Positions 53,799-62,414 of a stretch of 64,000 bases of DNA are shown here, in pieces; positions within the stretch are counted from its first letter, which is position 1; every line of letters starts with the position of its first letter. The position numbers were made by a program, and so were the translations under genes. The DNA comes from SAR324 cluster bacterium (lineage in GTDB: Bacteria > SAR324 > NAC60-12), in the NCBI GenBank assembly GCA_028281495.1, contig JANQJU010000029.1:62001-126000 (forward strand), given 5' to 3'. A model generated the notes under the pieces. The model did no database searches. It worked only from the letters and a program-made list of their open reading frames with translations, and had not been told where the DNA came from.

Positions 53799-54872
53799 AT
53801 GAAAGAAAGTCATCTTCAGCATCTCCAACCGATTTGTCCCATCTGCTTGCAGAACCTAGAATCCATTCACTCCATCACACTCTCACAAATTCTAAAAGGT
53901 TCTTCTACACAGGTTGAAGAAGGCTTGTTGCAATGCACGAACCTTCAATGCCTGAGTGAATTTCCCATACTCGATGGGATGCCATTACTTCTTCCCAATT
54001 TGCGTACATATGTTTCCGACAACATCATGAACATTCAGGCCCGGCAAGATCGAGATGCGCTCATGGAAAGTTTGCTAGGGGATTGCTGCGGTCCCAACAC
54101 TGGGTTTGATATGTCTCGGCAACATCTGAGCAACTATGCTTGGGGACATTATGGCGATCTTGACCCCGACGAACCAGACAGCACTCTTCCTCCGGGGTCC
54201 GTCGTGAATCTCTTAGAACGTGGGCTGGAATTGGCAGGAGACATACCTCCGGGGCCTTTACTTGATGTGGGTTGTGCGGTGGGACGAACGTCATTTGCTT
54301 TGGCTGAACGGTACCAACGGTCTGTGCTCGGAATCGACATCAATTTCCCGATGGTGCAGTTGGCATCACAGGTATTGAGCACTGGGAGGGTGCGTTATGC
54401 GCGTCGACGAGTCGGAGTGGTGTATGACCGTCGGGAATTTCCAGTCACATGGAATCATGCCGATTGGGTGGATTTCTGGATTTGTGACGCCACCATGCTC
54501 CCTTTCACTCCACACACATTTGCGCTGCTGGTTGCACTGAATGTTCTGGACTGCATGCAATCGCCCTATCATCTGTTGACCGCATTGCAGCAACATTTGA
54601 AGCCTGGAGGCAAGGCCATTCTTGCAGTCCCTTATGATTGGTCGCCGCATGCTACTCCCTTCGAATCCTGGATAGGAGGCCATTCGCAACGCAGCCTTCA
54701 GCAAGGTTCAAGCGCGTCGATTTTGCGTAGTCTTTTCACGCCAGGAGCACACCCTATGGCGCTGTCCCAGCTTCGTATTCTCGCGGAAGATGAACTGAAT
54801 TGGTACGTTCGGGTGCATGATCGAAGCACGGTGCAATATCAGACACACCTCATCGTGATTCAGCATGATTGA
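53799..54872 (+). CDS. SAM-dependent methyltransferase with N-terminal Trm112-like zinc ribbon
   Basis: Residues ~10-65 carry CPICLQNL and CTNLQC before PILDGMPLLLP, a Trm112-like zinc-binding module. A class I methyltransferase domain follows (LLDVGCAVGRTSFALAE motif I, VLGIDINFPMV motif II, LKPGGKAILAVPYD). The substrate is unknown. The gene starts one base after the PAAR stop, or at TTG 53787 within it, so the two are almost certainly co-translated; the enzyme may modify or be a cargo of the spike system. 357 residues from ATG 53799. Confidence 0.83.
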   Translation: MKESHLQHLQPICPICLQNLESIHSITLSQILKGSSTQVEEGLLQCTNLQCLSEFPILDGMPLLLPNLRTYVSDNIMNIQARQDRDALMESLLGDCCGPNTGFDMSRQHLSNYAWGHYGDLDPDEPDSTLPPGSVVNLLERGLELAGDIPPGPLLDVGCAVGRTSFALAERYQRSVLGIDINFPMVQLASQVLSTGRVRYARRRVGVVYDRREFPVTWNHADWVDFWICDATMLPFTPHTFALLVALNVLDCMQSPYHLLTALQQHLKPGGKAILAVPYDWSPHATPFESWIGGHSQRSLQQGSSASILRSLFTPGAHPMALSQLRILAEDELNWYVRVHDRSTVQYQTHLIVIQHD

Positions 54873-54983
54873 GGGGGGCATTTGCATCTCCATGAAGACG
54901 ATGACATCAATTTTGCATTACTTTCAATCAAGAGACATTCGACCCTTTGCATAAAATCAATCGACTTTTTCATAGGAGAACAC

Positions 54984-55334
54984 ATGAATCGATTCAAACT
55001 AGTGATGTGTTTAGGAATCTTGATAGCCATTGCCGGTGCTTGTGAGACAACCACCACGTTGCAATTCACATCGTCATCCACTCCAGATGTGATCACTTAT
55101 AATCCAGCCGATGAAGCCATGTATGTTTTTGTGGAGCAAAATCGTTCACAATTGGCAGAGGAAGTGGCGCAAGGCCACGGAGAACACTTGGGGGCGGTCA
55201 CTCATATCTTAGGTTGCTCTGGTGCTCAGAAAAAACAAGTGATGTCTTCCCTGCAAGGCCAATACTCAGAAATATTTAACAAGCATTCTAATCTAGCAGT
55301 CACCCAAAGTCTGTTAGCGTATCGGTGCTTATAA
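54984..55334 (+). CDS. Small DUF3015-like lipoprotein
   Basis: ATG 54984 follows AGGAGA. A short signal sequence ends at a lipobox (AIAGAC). The 116-residue product has NRSQLAEEVAQGHGEHLGAV and later GCSGAQKK and a C-terminal RCL, the usual DUF3015 pattern. It probably lies in the outer-membrane periplasmic leaflet; function unknown. It follows the methyltransferase gene after about 110 bases. Confidence 0.75.
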   Translation: MNRFKLVMCLGILIAIAGACETTTTLQFTSSSTPDVITYNPADEAMYVFVEQNRSQLAEEVAQGHGEHLGAVTHILGCSGAQKKQVMSSLQGQYSEIFNKHSNLAVTQSLLAYRCL

Positions 55335-55391
55335 GATTGCCGTTTCAGCTCAATCACCTCCATCCGCAATCCCACAATTTTCATGGTGCCT

Positions 55392-55427
55392 TGTTTTCCT
55401 CAGGTGTTTTCCTCAGATGTTTTCCTC
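55392..55427. repeat. 13-bp tandem repeat, 2.8 copies
   Basis: TGTTTTCCTCAGG, then TGTTTTCCTCAGA, then TGTTTTCCTC, head to tail, near the 3' end of the decayed frame. Confidence 0.85.
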
Positions 55428-55487
55428 TATCAGGAGCAGCTTGATGGAAAAGAGGCAGCCCCCTCGTATGCAATCCACGAGTCCGAT

Positions 55488-55537
55488 AGACGGTCAGTTG
55501 CTTTTGACCGTCTAATAGGTTTGGACCGTCTAATAAG
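55488..55537. repeat. Hairpin plus 18-bp direct repeat
   Basis: AGACGGTC (55488-55495) pairs with GACCGTCT (55506-55513). GACCGTCTAATA then repeats 18 bases later (55524-55535). This is part of the 394-base gene-free stretch between the lipoprotein and the WD40-vWA gene. Confidence 0.75.
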
Positions 55538-55728
55538 ATTGTTTTCCCGTTGCCTTTAATAAGATAATGTCGAAGTGAATCATCTCGATTGATGTCAATA
55601 TCCTTAAAGGCATCATAACGTCTGGCAATCGTGGAAGCTGGATCTTCACGAGTGTCTCATCATGGTAACCATCAAGTTGGCTCAAAGGTTAGGCGACCAA
55701 ACGGGCCTTACGATTCAGAAAGATTGTT

Positions 55729-58700
55729 ATGACCCATGTTCCTCGCCATTCGATCCGCAAATCTCAATTTGATGACGGTTTGCCCCAAGCGGTCGCTTGG
55801 TCTCCCGATGGGCAAAGTATTGCCATTGGAGACACTCGTGGACAGGTCGAATTGCGGACTAAAGACGGACAGCATCAATGGCATAAATGGGGACACGAAG
55901 GGTACGTGCAATCGCTGAGTTGGTCGCCTGATGGCAAACGAGTGGCCTCGGCTTCGCTCGATCACCACCTACGCATCTGGGAAGCCGAAACAGGACGAAG
56001 CTTGTTCAATTGCCAATACCAAGATGGCGGTTCCGTCAGTTGGTCTCCCGATGGTCAATATCTGGCATATTCCACGTATACTGGCATCCATTTGATGGAA
56101 GCGGTGCAGGGACATCATGTTACCGAGATTGAGGAGTTTGCCCCAGTGAGTATCACTTGGTCTCCTGATGGCGAATGGTTGGCTTGCGGTGAATATTGGG
56201 GAAACCGTGTTTTGCTTTGGAACTACCGAAGAGGTCTTCGTCAACAACATTTCACAGTACGAACGGGACCCGTTTGGAGCGTCTGTTGGTCTCCAGACGG
56301 CCAACATTTGGCAGCCGGGGCTAAAGACGGCTCCATTCGGATTTGGGACGTGCATAGCGGATTGTGTCGCTGCGAATGGCATGGGTATCAGCAGCCGGTT
56401 CGTGCGTTGCGATGGTCTCCCTTGAATGCCTGCCTTGCCTGTGGGTTTGAAGATGGAACTTTGTTGCTCTGGCACCCTCAAAAACCAGATGCTTTGATAT
56501 CATTGGTACACCATGGGGATGTTATCTGGTCGCTCGATTTTTCTCCGGACGGTCAGTATTTGGTCTCCGCTGCAAACGATGGGGCTGTGTGTCGATGGGA
56601 ACTTCCCATGCACATGCTGCTCTCTGCTCCTGCCCCCATCTATGTCACCTTAGATGCCTATATCGTCCGTCAAGCGGCCACCGTGGGAAGGCGCCCAACT
56701 CGTGACTTCCAAAGCGAATGGATTCCCCACCTTCCGGGGTCGGATGATCAGTCGTTGGGAGTACTAAAAGTCTCGCCCAAAGTCTTAGAAACAAATACTT
56801 GGCCGAGCATGGATTTTTTCCCCGATGGCCAAACCCTTGCCGTCGGGTTTAACATAAAAGTGTTGGGATGTTGGGATCTGGCTTCCGGTGAAGCCTTATG
56901 GAAAGAACGAACGTCTTCCGTTTCTTCAACTAATGACCTGGAGGTTTCCCCGGACGGACGGTGGTTAGCCACAGCCTCCGTGATTGGGACCGTGTGTTTA
57001 TGGGATGCGCATAGTGGCAAATTATTGCGCGAATTTGAAACCAACTTGGAACATTATTACAGCGGTGCTCAGCGAGTGCGGTGGTCTCCAGACAATGAGC
57101 GTTTGGTCACGGTTCCTTTTTTAGTCAGCGACAAATTGGTCCGGATTTGGAACGTCCACAACGGCACCTGTGCGTTTTCATGTGAAGGCCATCAAGCCTT
57201 GCCCCGTGCTGTGGATTGGTCGCCCAAAGGGCATCTTGTTGCTTCCGGAGATGATCATGGGGAACTCCGCTTGTGGGACGCCAACACGGGAGAATGCGTT
57301 CATCATGTGTCGCTCCACTCTGCACCATTGTGGGATCTTCGGTGGTCTCCAGACGGAGAATCGCTGTTGGTGGGATTTGGGAATGGCAAAGTGCTGCTAT
57401 GGGATGTCCATAATCAAACTCCTTCGTTTTGGTGCCAGGGTCACGAAAGCGGAGTATGCACTGTGGCATGGTCCCCTGATGGACTCTGGATGGTGACGGG
57501 TTCTCGTGGTAAAGACTGCACCATTCGTATCTGGGCTGCCCATGATGGCCGAGAACTCAATCAATTTGGTTATGAGGAATATGCTTGTTATCAAGTCACA
57601 TGGTCCACCAACGGCAACTATCTAGCGGCTAGTTTCAATGACGGTACGTTGAGGTTTTGGGATGCTCGGCGTCTGTTGCAATCCGCTCCTCATGAGAATG
57701 AAGGTCTCCCTTCGTTTTCTCGGCTTCGAGAATCGGAAGCGTTGGCTCGTGCTTGGTCTCAGATGTTCCGTCTTAGGATTCATCCGCCACTTTCACTATT
57801 GCGAGACCTATTGGCCTTACTCGGTAAACCCTCCACAAGACCCTTACAAAATGAAGAGGTGTTGGAACGCCTGAGGAGAGAAACAGGGGTATCTGGCATG
57901 ATGCGCTTGGGGTGGCCTTATGAAGCTCGTGTGGGGCTGGCAGCTTTGCTTCTCCATTCGATAGCATTTGAAGAATGGCAGCCTCCTCCAAGCACCACTC
58001 CTGCTCAACTGCGTAATGCTTTGGCACAAGCTTTACATGGAGATCCGATTGCAGCCAAACCCGCTACTCCACCCTCTTCGCTTCTCCACAAAGCCGCTCA
58101 AACTGTAGATGACCGGATGTTGGGCTTATTGGAAATGCTCGGTGCCGAAGCCGTAGCCAACGACCCTGGCCTTCCCTTAAGACTGCTTCCTCGTATCAAA
58201 CAATTACCGGCTTTGGGGATCGAAACACGTCGCTTGTTGGGGGTGCCTTTACGTTTGAAGCATTCGACAGGACACACCTTGGGGCGCTCTTCAGGGATGG
58301 AACGTGCGCAAGTTGGTGGAGTGGAAATGGGGTCGATGCGAACGGATTGGGGGGCTTTATTGCCCAGTCAATTGGCGCTTCCACCAAAGTTGCTGGCTTA
58401 CCGTAATCTGAGGGGGGAATTGTTGCTCCGTTCTTATGAAATGGGGGAACCTCCCCATTTACACCCGACCGTGCTGGTTCTCGACGTATCTCCCCCTGTA
58501 TTTGGTCCGGTGGAATCGATCACCCGGCTTGCGGCCTTTATGGTCGCCCGAGCTTTACAGCAGTCCAGCCTCGCTTGTCTTTTGGTAACCACAGTCCCTG
58601 ACAATGACGAGCAAGTGAAGGTGTTTCCATTGATCCGGCCTATTGATCTCATCGAAATATGGACGCAACGCACTTTAGCATTAGCCAAAGTCAAAACCAC

Positions 58701-58956
58701 TCTCCATCTCGCCCATGCTTTAGCGGCAAGCCTCCGTGATGGCAGTGGGTTGGAACCCATTCTGTTGATACTCAGCCATGCTTGGTTTGGTTCCGAGGAA
58801 GAAATCACCCCACTGAGTAATGTTCGTGGTTTGTTTGTGCAGTATCCTGGCTATTCAATGCGGCCTGCACTCGCGGATATTTGTGAACGCTGCCAAAGCA
58901 TTTCCATTGACCAAGGCGAGCAGTTGCCAAGGTTGCTAGAACAGTTGATAGGGTGA
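55729..58956 (+). CDS. Two seven-bladed WD40 propellers fused to a helical domain and a vWA-like domain
   Basis: 1075 residues. Fourteen WD40 repeats (VAWSPDGQSIAIG..., seven at ~15-305 and seven at ~365-660, split by a linker) would make two propellers. A helical middle (~690-880) follows. The end (~911-1075: HPTVLVLDVSPPVFGP, ... LLILSHAWFGSEEE) is a vWA-like fold with an incomplete metal site: DVSPP instead of DxSxS. I recall MoxR-vWA-propeller ternary systems (bpX-associated) in bacterial conflict loci; this could be the propeller/vWA member, but no MoxR ATPase is in the window. It follows the PAAR locus on the same strand. No signal peptide, so cytosolic. Confidence 0.82.
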   Translation: MTHVPRHSIRKSQFDDGLPQAVAWSPDGQSIAIGDTRGQVELRTKDGQHQWHKWGHEGYVQSLSWSPDGKRVASASLDHHLRIWEAETGRSLFNCQYQDGGSVSWSPDGQYLAYSTYTGIHLMEAVQGHHVTEIEEFAPVSITWSPDGEWLACGEYWGNRVLLWNYRRGLRQQHFTVRTGPVWSVCWSPDGQHLAAGAKDGSIRIWDVHSGLCRCEWHGYQQPVRALRWSPLNACLACGFEDGTLLLWHPQKPDALISLVHHGDVIWSLDFSPDGQYLVSAANDGAVCRWELPMHMLLSAPAPIYVTLDAYIVRQAATVGRRPTRDFQSEWIPHLPGSDDQSLGVLKVSPKVLETNTWPSMDFFPDGQTLAVGFNIKVLGCWDLASGEALWKERTSSVSSTNDLEVSPDGRWLATASVIGTVCLWDAHSGKLLREFETNLEHYYSGAQRVRWSPDNERLVTVPFLVSDKLVRIWNVHNGTCAFSCEGHQALPRAVDWSPKGHLVASGDDHGELRLWDANTGECVHHVSLHSAPLWDLRWSPDGESLLVGFGNGKVLLWDVHNQTPSFWCQGHESGVCTVAWSPDGLWMVTGSRGKDCTIRIWAAHDGRELNQFGYEEYACYQVTWSTNGNYLAASFNDGTLRFWDARRLLQSAPHENEGLPSFSRLRESEALARAWSQMFRLRIHPPLSLLRDLLALLGKPSTRPLQNEEVLERLRRETGVSGMMRLGWPYEARVGLAALLLHSIAFEEWQPPPSTTPAQLRNALAQALHGDPIAAKPATPPSSLLHKAAQTVDDRMLGLLEMLGAEAVANDPGLPLRLLPRIKQLPALGIETRRLLGVPLRLKHSTGHTLGRSSGMERAQVGGVEMGSMRTDWGALLPSQLALPPKLLAYRNLRGELLLRSYEMGEPPHLHPTVLVLDVSPPVFGPVESITRLAAFMVARALQQSSLACLLVTTVPDNDEQVKVFPLIRPIDLIEIWTQRTLALAKVKTTLHLAHALAASLRDGSGLEPILLILSHAWFGSEEEITPLSNVRGLFVQYPGYSMRPALADICERCQSISIDQGEQLPRLLEQLIG

Positions 58957-59009
58957 AGTGTCCAAATCCTGTGTAGGTTTAATGATCCTCTTGGTACGTA
59001 CAGAAAATT

Positions 59010-59065
59010 AGATTCTAAAAATCAGGTTCTAAAAATTAGATTCTAAAAATCAGGTTCTAATAGTC
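59010..59065. repeat. 14-bp tandem repeat, four copies
   Basis: AGATTCTAAAAATC and AGGTTCTAAAAATT alternate, giving four 14-bp units. The last copy overlaps the TAG stop of the minus-strand gene at 59057-59059. Confidence 0.95.
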
Positions 59066-60952
59066 TCGTCCTGGCAAAATATCATTGTGAATCCGTTCTT
59101 CGTAAACTCGGAGCAGGAGATCTTTTTGTTGGTTTAAGAGTTCTAAGCGTCGTTTTTTTTTCTGATCGGGAGGTAAGTCATCGGGTAAGGGAGCAATGAT
59201 GCGGTTCAAGGCATACTTCAAGCTCAGATGGGGGGTATGGATTATATACAAAAGGAACTCCAACCCATGCTTGCCTTTGTGTTGATTGAGTATCAAAAAG
59301 AGACCTACGATCATGGCGTAATCGGTGCCACGTTCCATCTGTTGCATGACGTAGTTCCGGATGACTTTCATGTATTTATCGGGATTGATAGGACGCCGGG
59401 CCTTGGGATTCTTGCCTAACTCTTGATAGTACAGATAGATCAATAGGGAGGAGATGAAATAACTCCATGCCCGCTTGAACGACTGCAATGGAAAGATGGA
59501 TGACTTGGATGATATGGGCTGTTTCTGTTGGGCCTTGAGCAATTCACCGTAGTCCTGAGTAACTCCCAAGGTGAGACGTAACTGTTGCAGCATCGGCTCC
59601 CGGAATTTGAAGTTGCTGAGGAGTTGGTGAAGCTTCTTATGCTCTTCGGAGTCTACAAACGAGGGAGCGTCGCGCTCCAGTTCGGAATAGGCCCAATGTT
59701 TCAGATAAATCAATGCTTCAAAAATCTTCTGATAGATCGAATTGGTATATTTCTTCTGCAACGCTTTGACTTCTTTTGACCACTGCTGGACGGGCAATGT
59801 TTTAGGCAACAACTTGATCAAGCGTAGCGGAAACTGAGACGCTTCTTGCTGCATCTGCGGTCGCAACGTGATTCCTGGAATCAAAAATACTTTGACGCGC
59901 CCCTCCTTTTTCATCTGCTGCATCTTGAGCATGATTTGCTCCATCACCCCTTCCAAGATAATCGGCCCCAGATGATCTTCGATCTGTTGGGCCATTTCCA
60001 TCACGTAACCCATCATGGCCAACACTTCTTCTAACTTGATGTAGGCCGCTTGGATGTATTGGGTTTGATCCTTTTCCTCAAACAAATTGTAGGCTTTCAT
60101 TTGGTGAGGCAACATGAAGTTCAATTGGGCATTCAATTTTTCAATCTGTTCGATCCGGTGGGCTAGGAAGTTTTCTGGCTGCTGACGGTATTCTTCCAAA
60201 AAATCTTGAAAAATGCGGTCAATCAACGCGACTTCTTCCTCCGATAATTTTTGAATTTCCCATTGTTGTAGCCACCCTTGAGTGATTTCTCGTTTGATGG
60301 TCGTATACTGCTTTTTGTAATGGAGTCGCTGTTTTTTCGCATAGGCTTTGCAATATCCTTCGAACGTGGAAGAGCTGAATTCATTGGCGGCAATGGCTCC
60401 GATTTGATCTGGCAATGAGACTGAGAGTGTCTCGTCATCCTGCCGGTGTGCGACCCGATACAACTCGTGTTGCAAAATATTCTCATTGAAATAAATATCC
60501 CCCATGAATTTCGCAAATAGGGTACGCGTGACATTGATCACTTCCTCATTGGTCTGAATTTTTTCGGGTAAAATGATTGTGACAGTATAAACACGAGAGA
60601 TGGGATTGAAGCGCAATTGTGAAGCGGGAAGCGGAACGTGAGGAGGAATCGGACGTTGTGTTTCTTGCTCGTAACTTGCCACATCCAGAAATCGAATCTG
60701 ATGATTTTGATCTCGGAGTACCAAGCCTTGTCGGGCAGAGAATTCAAGAATCGCTGGAATCAGTTGCTTGAGAATCGCAACCAATTTGGGAGCAATACGT
60801 GGGGTGAAGGAGATCTGCCGAAGCAAATACTGTTTATCAAAGTTGGAAGAGGGTTTGTCGAGGTCATGCGCTTGAATTTGTTCTTCAAGCAAAGTCCGAT
60901 TGAACTCACTAAAACGATCCGTTAAAAAATCATCGTCCTCGTTGTCATTCAT
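59057..60952 (-). CDS. Large unknown cytosolic protein
   Basis: 631 residues with no signal peptide or membrane helix. The sequence is helical and Gln/Lys/Glu-rich (FLEEYRQQPENFLAHRIEQIEKL). The C-terminal ~150 residues end in a charged segment, LLLRVYEERIHNDILPGRDY. No domain is recognised. The upstream gene at 60974 probably forms an operon with it. Confidence 0.75.
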   Translation of the reverse strand: MNDNEDDDFLTDRFSEFNRTLLEEQIQAHDLDKPSSNFDKQYLLRQISFTPRIAPKLVAILKQLIPAILEFSARQGLVLRDQNHQIRFLDVASYEQETQRPIPPHVPLPASQLRFNPISRVYTVTIILPEKIQTNEEVINVTRTLFAKFMGDIYFNENILQHELYRVAHRQDDETLSVSLPDQIGAIAANEFSSSTFEGYCKAYAKKQRLHYKKQYTTIKREITQGWLQQWEIQKLSEEEVALIDRIFQDFLEEYRQQPENFLAHRIEQIEKLNAQLNFMLPHQMKAYNLFEEKDQTQYIQAAYIKLEEVLAMMGYVMEMAQQIEDHLGPIILEGVMEQIMLKMQQMKKEGRVKVFLIPGITLRPQMQQEASQFPLRLIKLLPKTLPVQQWSKEVKALQKKYTNSIYQKIFEALIYLKHWAYSELERDAPSFVDSEEHKKLHQLLSNFKFREPMLQQLRLTLGVTQDYGELLKAQQKQPISSKSSIFPLQSFKRAWSYFISSLLIYLYYQELGKNPKARRPINPDKYMKVIRNYVMQQMERGTDYAMIVGLFLILNQHKGKHGLEFLLYIIHTPHLSLKYALNRIIAPLPDDLPPDQKKKRRLELLNQQKDLLLRVYEERIHNDILPGRDY

Positions 60953-60973
60953 GGACTTATGGTGGGAAGGATT

Positions 60974-61201
60974 CTATCGTTTGCGGACAGAGGCTAATTC
61001 ACCGTCAGGATAACGCAAGCCACGTGGGCCTTCCAAACGGTTTTTGAGGTGGATCAAATCGTAAAATGGTTTGCTATCCAAATCGGTATCGGGATATCGC
61101 CGCTTCAAATAACTCCAAAGGTTGAGGTAGTTTTCCTCTTCTTCACGGGCATATTCCGCTTCCCGCTGTTTGCTCAATTTTTTACTTAAGGAATGTCGCA
61201 T
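60974..61201 (-). CDS. Small charged protein of unknown function
   Basis: 75 residues (MRHSLSKKLSKQREAEYARE..., ending ASVRKR), highly charged and helical at the N-terminus, 21 bases upstream of the 631-residue gene. No clear ribosome binding site. Probably the first gene of a pair of unknown function. Confidence 0.55.
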   Translation of the reverse strand: MRHSLSKKLSKQREAEYAREEEENYLNLWSYLKRRYPDTDLDSKPFYDLIHLKNRLEGPRGLRYPDGELASVRKR

Positions 61202-61503
61202 GGCACTAAGACGCCTGAGTTCGGTTCTCCAAAAAGGCAGCCCATCATCCTAATAAGGGATCGAATTATAGCTAGTCCATTCGCGTTTTGGTGTTACAGG
61301 GGGGCGAAAGCAAGATTTTTGCCTTTCTTTATTTTTCTAGATAGAATTAAAAAAAGCGTTGTCACTTTCACGATCCTGCTAAATGTCAACTCAAACAAAA
61401 GCTATCGATTGTGAGTGTGCAAATATTAGCCGTAGGACTGATTTAGTTGAAAAATATTCCGGCTTAATTGTCAAGTTTTCCTTATAATTACGGGAGGTTA
61501 CCT
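61202..61503. other. Divergent intergenic region upstream of era
   Basis: Roughly 300 AT-rich bases with no convincing gene. A perfect TATAAT (61483-61488) lies only 15 bases before the era TTG, too close for a normal leader unless transcription starts inside the ribosome binding site. No RNA gene seen. Confidence 0.5.
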
Positions 61504-62406
61504 TTGTCGGCACAACACTGCGGTTTTATTGGGTTGATCGGTCGTCCCAATGTTGGAAAATCGACCTTACTCAATAAAATTATTGGCCAAAAAATTTCGA
61601 TTACCACACCAAAACCTCAGACTACAAGAAACCGGATATTAGGAATAAAGACATTCGATAGTTGTCAGATGATTTTTATCGATACTCCGGGGATTCACAC
61701 CTCGGATAAATTGCTCAACCAGCGGATTGTCCAATATGCCACTCAAACCTTACATGATGTTGATCTCAAAGTCGTGCTAGTGGAACCCATTCCACCGAAC
61801 TATGAAGAGATCCATCCGGAGGATGCTGAGGTGTTGAATTTGTTGGGGGAAGACATTGCTAAAACGATCCTACTGATCAACAAAATCGATCAGGTTCCCA
61901 AAGAAGAACTCCTACGCACGATTGCCCTGTTTGATCAAAAAGTGGGAACCTTTGCCGAAATTGTTCCGATTTCAGCTCTCAAGGGGACCAATACGGATCG
62001 TTTATTAGAGATCCTCCAACAATACATGCCGGAATCTCCCTTTTATTTTGAGAGTGATCAAATCACAGATATCTCTGAACGCTTTTTGGTAGCAGAATTT
62101 GTTCGGGAACAAGTATTCTTGAGATTGCAACAAGAGCTTCCGTATGCCACGGCAGTGCAAGTGGATGAATTCAAAGAAGAACCCAAAATCATCCGAATCT
62201 ATTGTACAATTTGTGTGGAACGCGATTCCCAAAAAGGCATTGTGATTGGCAAACAAGGCAAAATGCTCAAAACGATTGGCAGTGGCGCTCGCCGAAAAAT
62301 CGAAACCTTGTTAGGAAAAAAAGTTTTTTTATCGCTTCAGGTAAAAGTGCTCAAAAAATGGAGTTCTAATCCACGGCATCTCAATGTGTTGGGATTGAAT
62401 GAATAG
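61504..62406 (+). CDS. era: GTPase Era
   Basis: Era binds the 3' end of 16S rRNA in 30S assembly. GLIGRPNVGKSTLLN (P-loop), DTPGIH, NKID and the C-terminal KH domain (KGIVIGKQGKMLKTIGSGAR) are present. TTG 61504 is preferred, as GGGAGG lies six bases upstream. A further in-frame TTG at 61468 lacks a site. 300 residues, normal length. Confidence 0.95.
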   Translation: MSAQHCGFIGLIGRPNVGKSTLLNKIIGQKISITTPKPQTTRNRILGIKTFDSCQMIFIDTPGIHTSDKLLNQRIVQYATQTLHDVDLKVVLVEPIPPNYEEIHPEDAEVLNLLGEDIAKTILLINKIDQVPKEELLRTIALFDQKVGTFAEIVPISALKGTNTDRLLEILQQYMPESPFYFESDQITDISERFLVAEFVREQVFLRLQQELPYATAVQVDEFKEEPKIIRIYCTICVERDSQKGIVIGKQGKMLKTIGSGARRKIETLLGKKVFLSLQVKVLKKWSSNPRHLNVLGLNE

Positions 62407-62414
62407 GATCGTGT

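Larger units (their letters stand above)
55381..55656 (-). pseudogene. Decayed reading frame (relic)
   Basis: The minus strand is open for ~92 codons with protein-like composition (DAFKDIDINRDDSLRHYLI, later KTILLDGPNLLDGQKQLTVY), ending at 55381. It lacks a start codon: a TGA sits in frame immediately before it at 55657-55659, and a nearby ATG is in another frame. It probably represents the end of a broken gene. The family is unknown. Confidence 0.3.

Noticed and set aside
61193..61414. Plus-strand frame of 73 codons before era
   Set aside because: Overlaps the start of the minus-strand gene, poor codon-like composition and no ribosome binding site.
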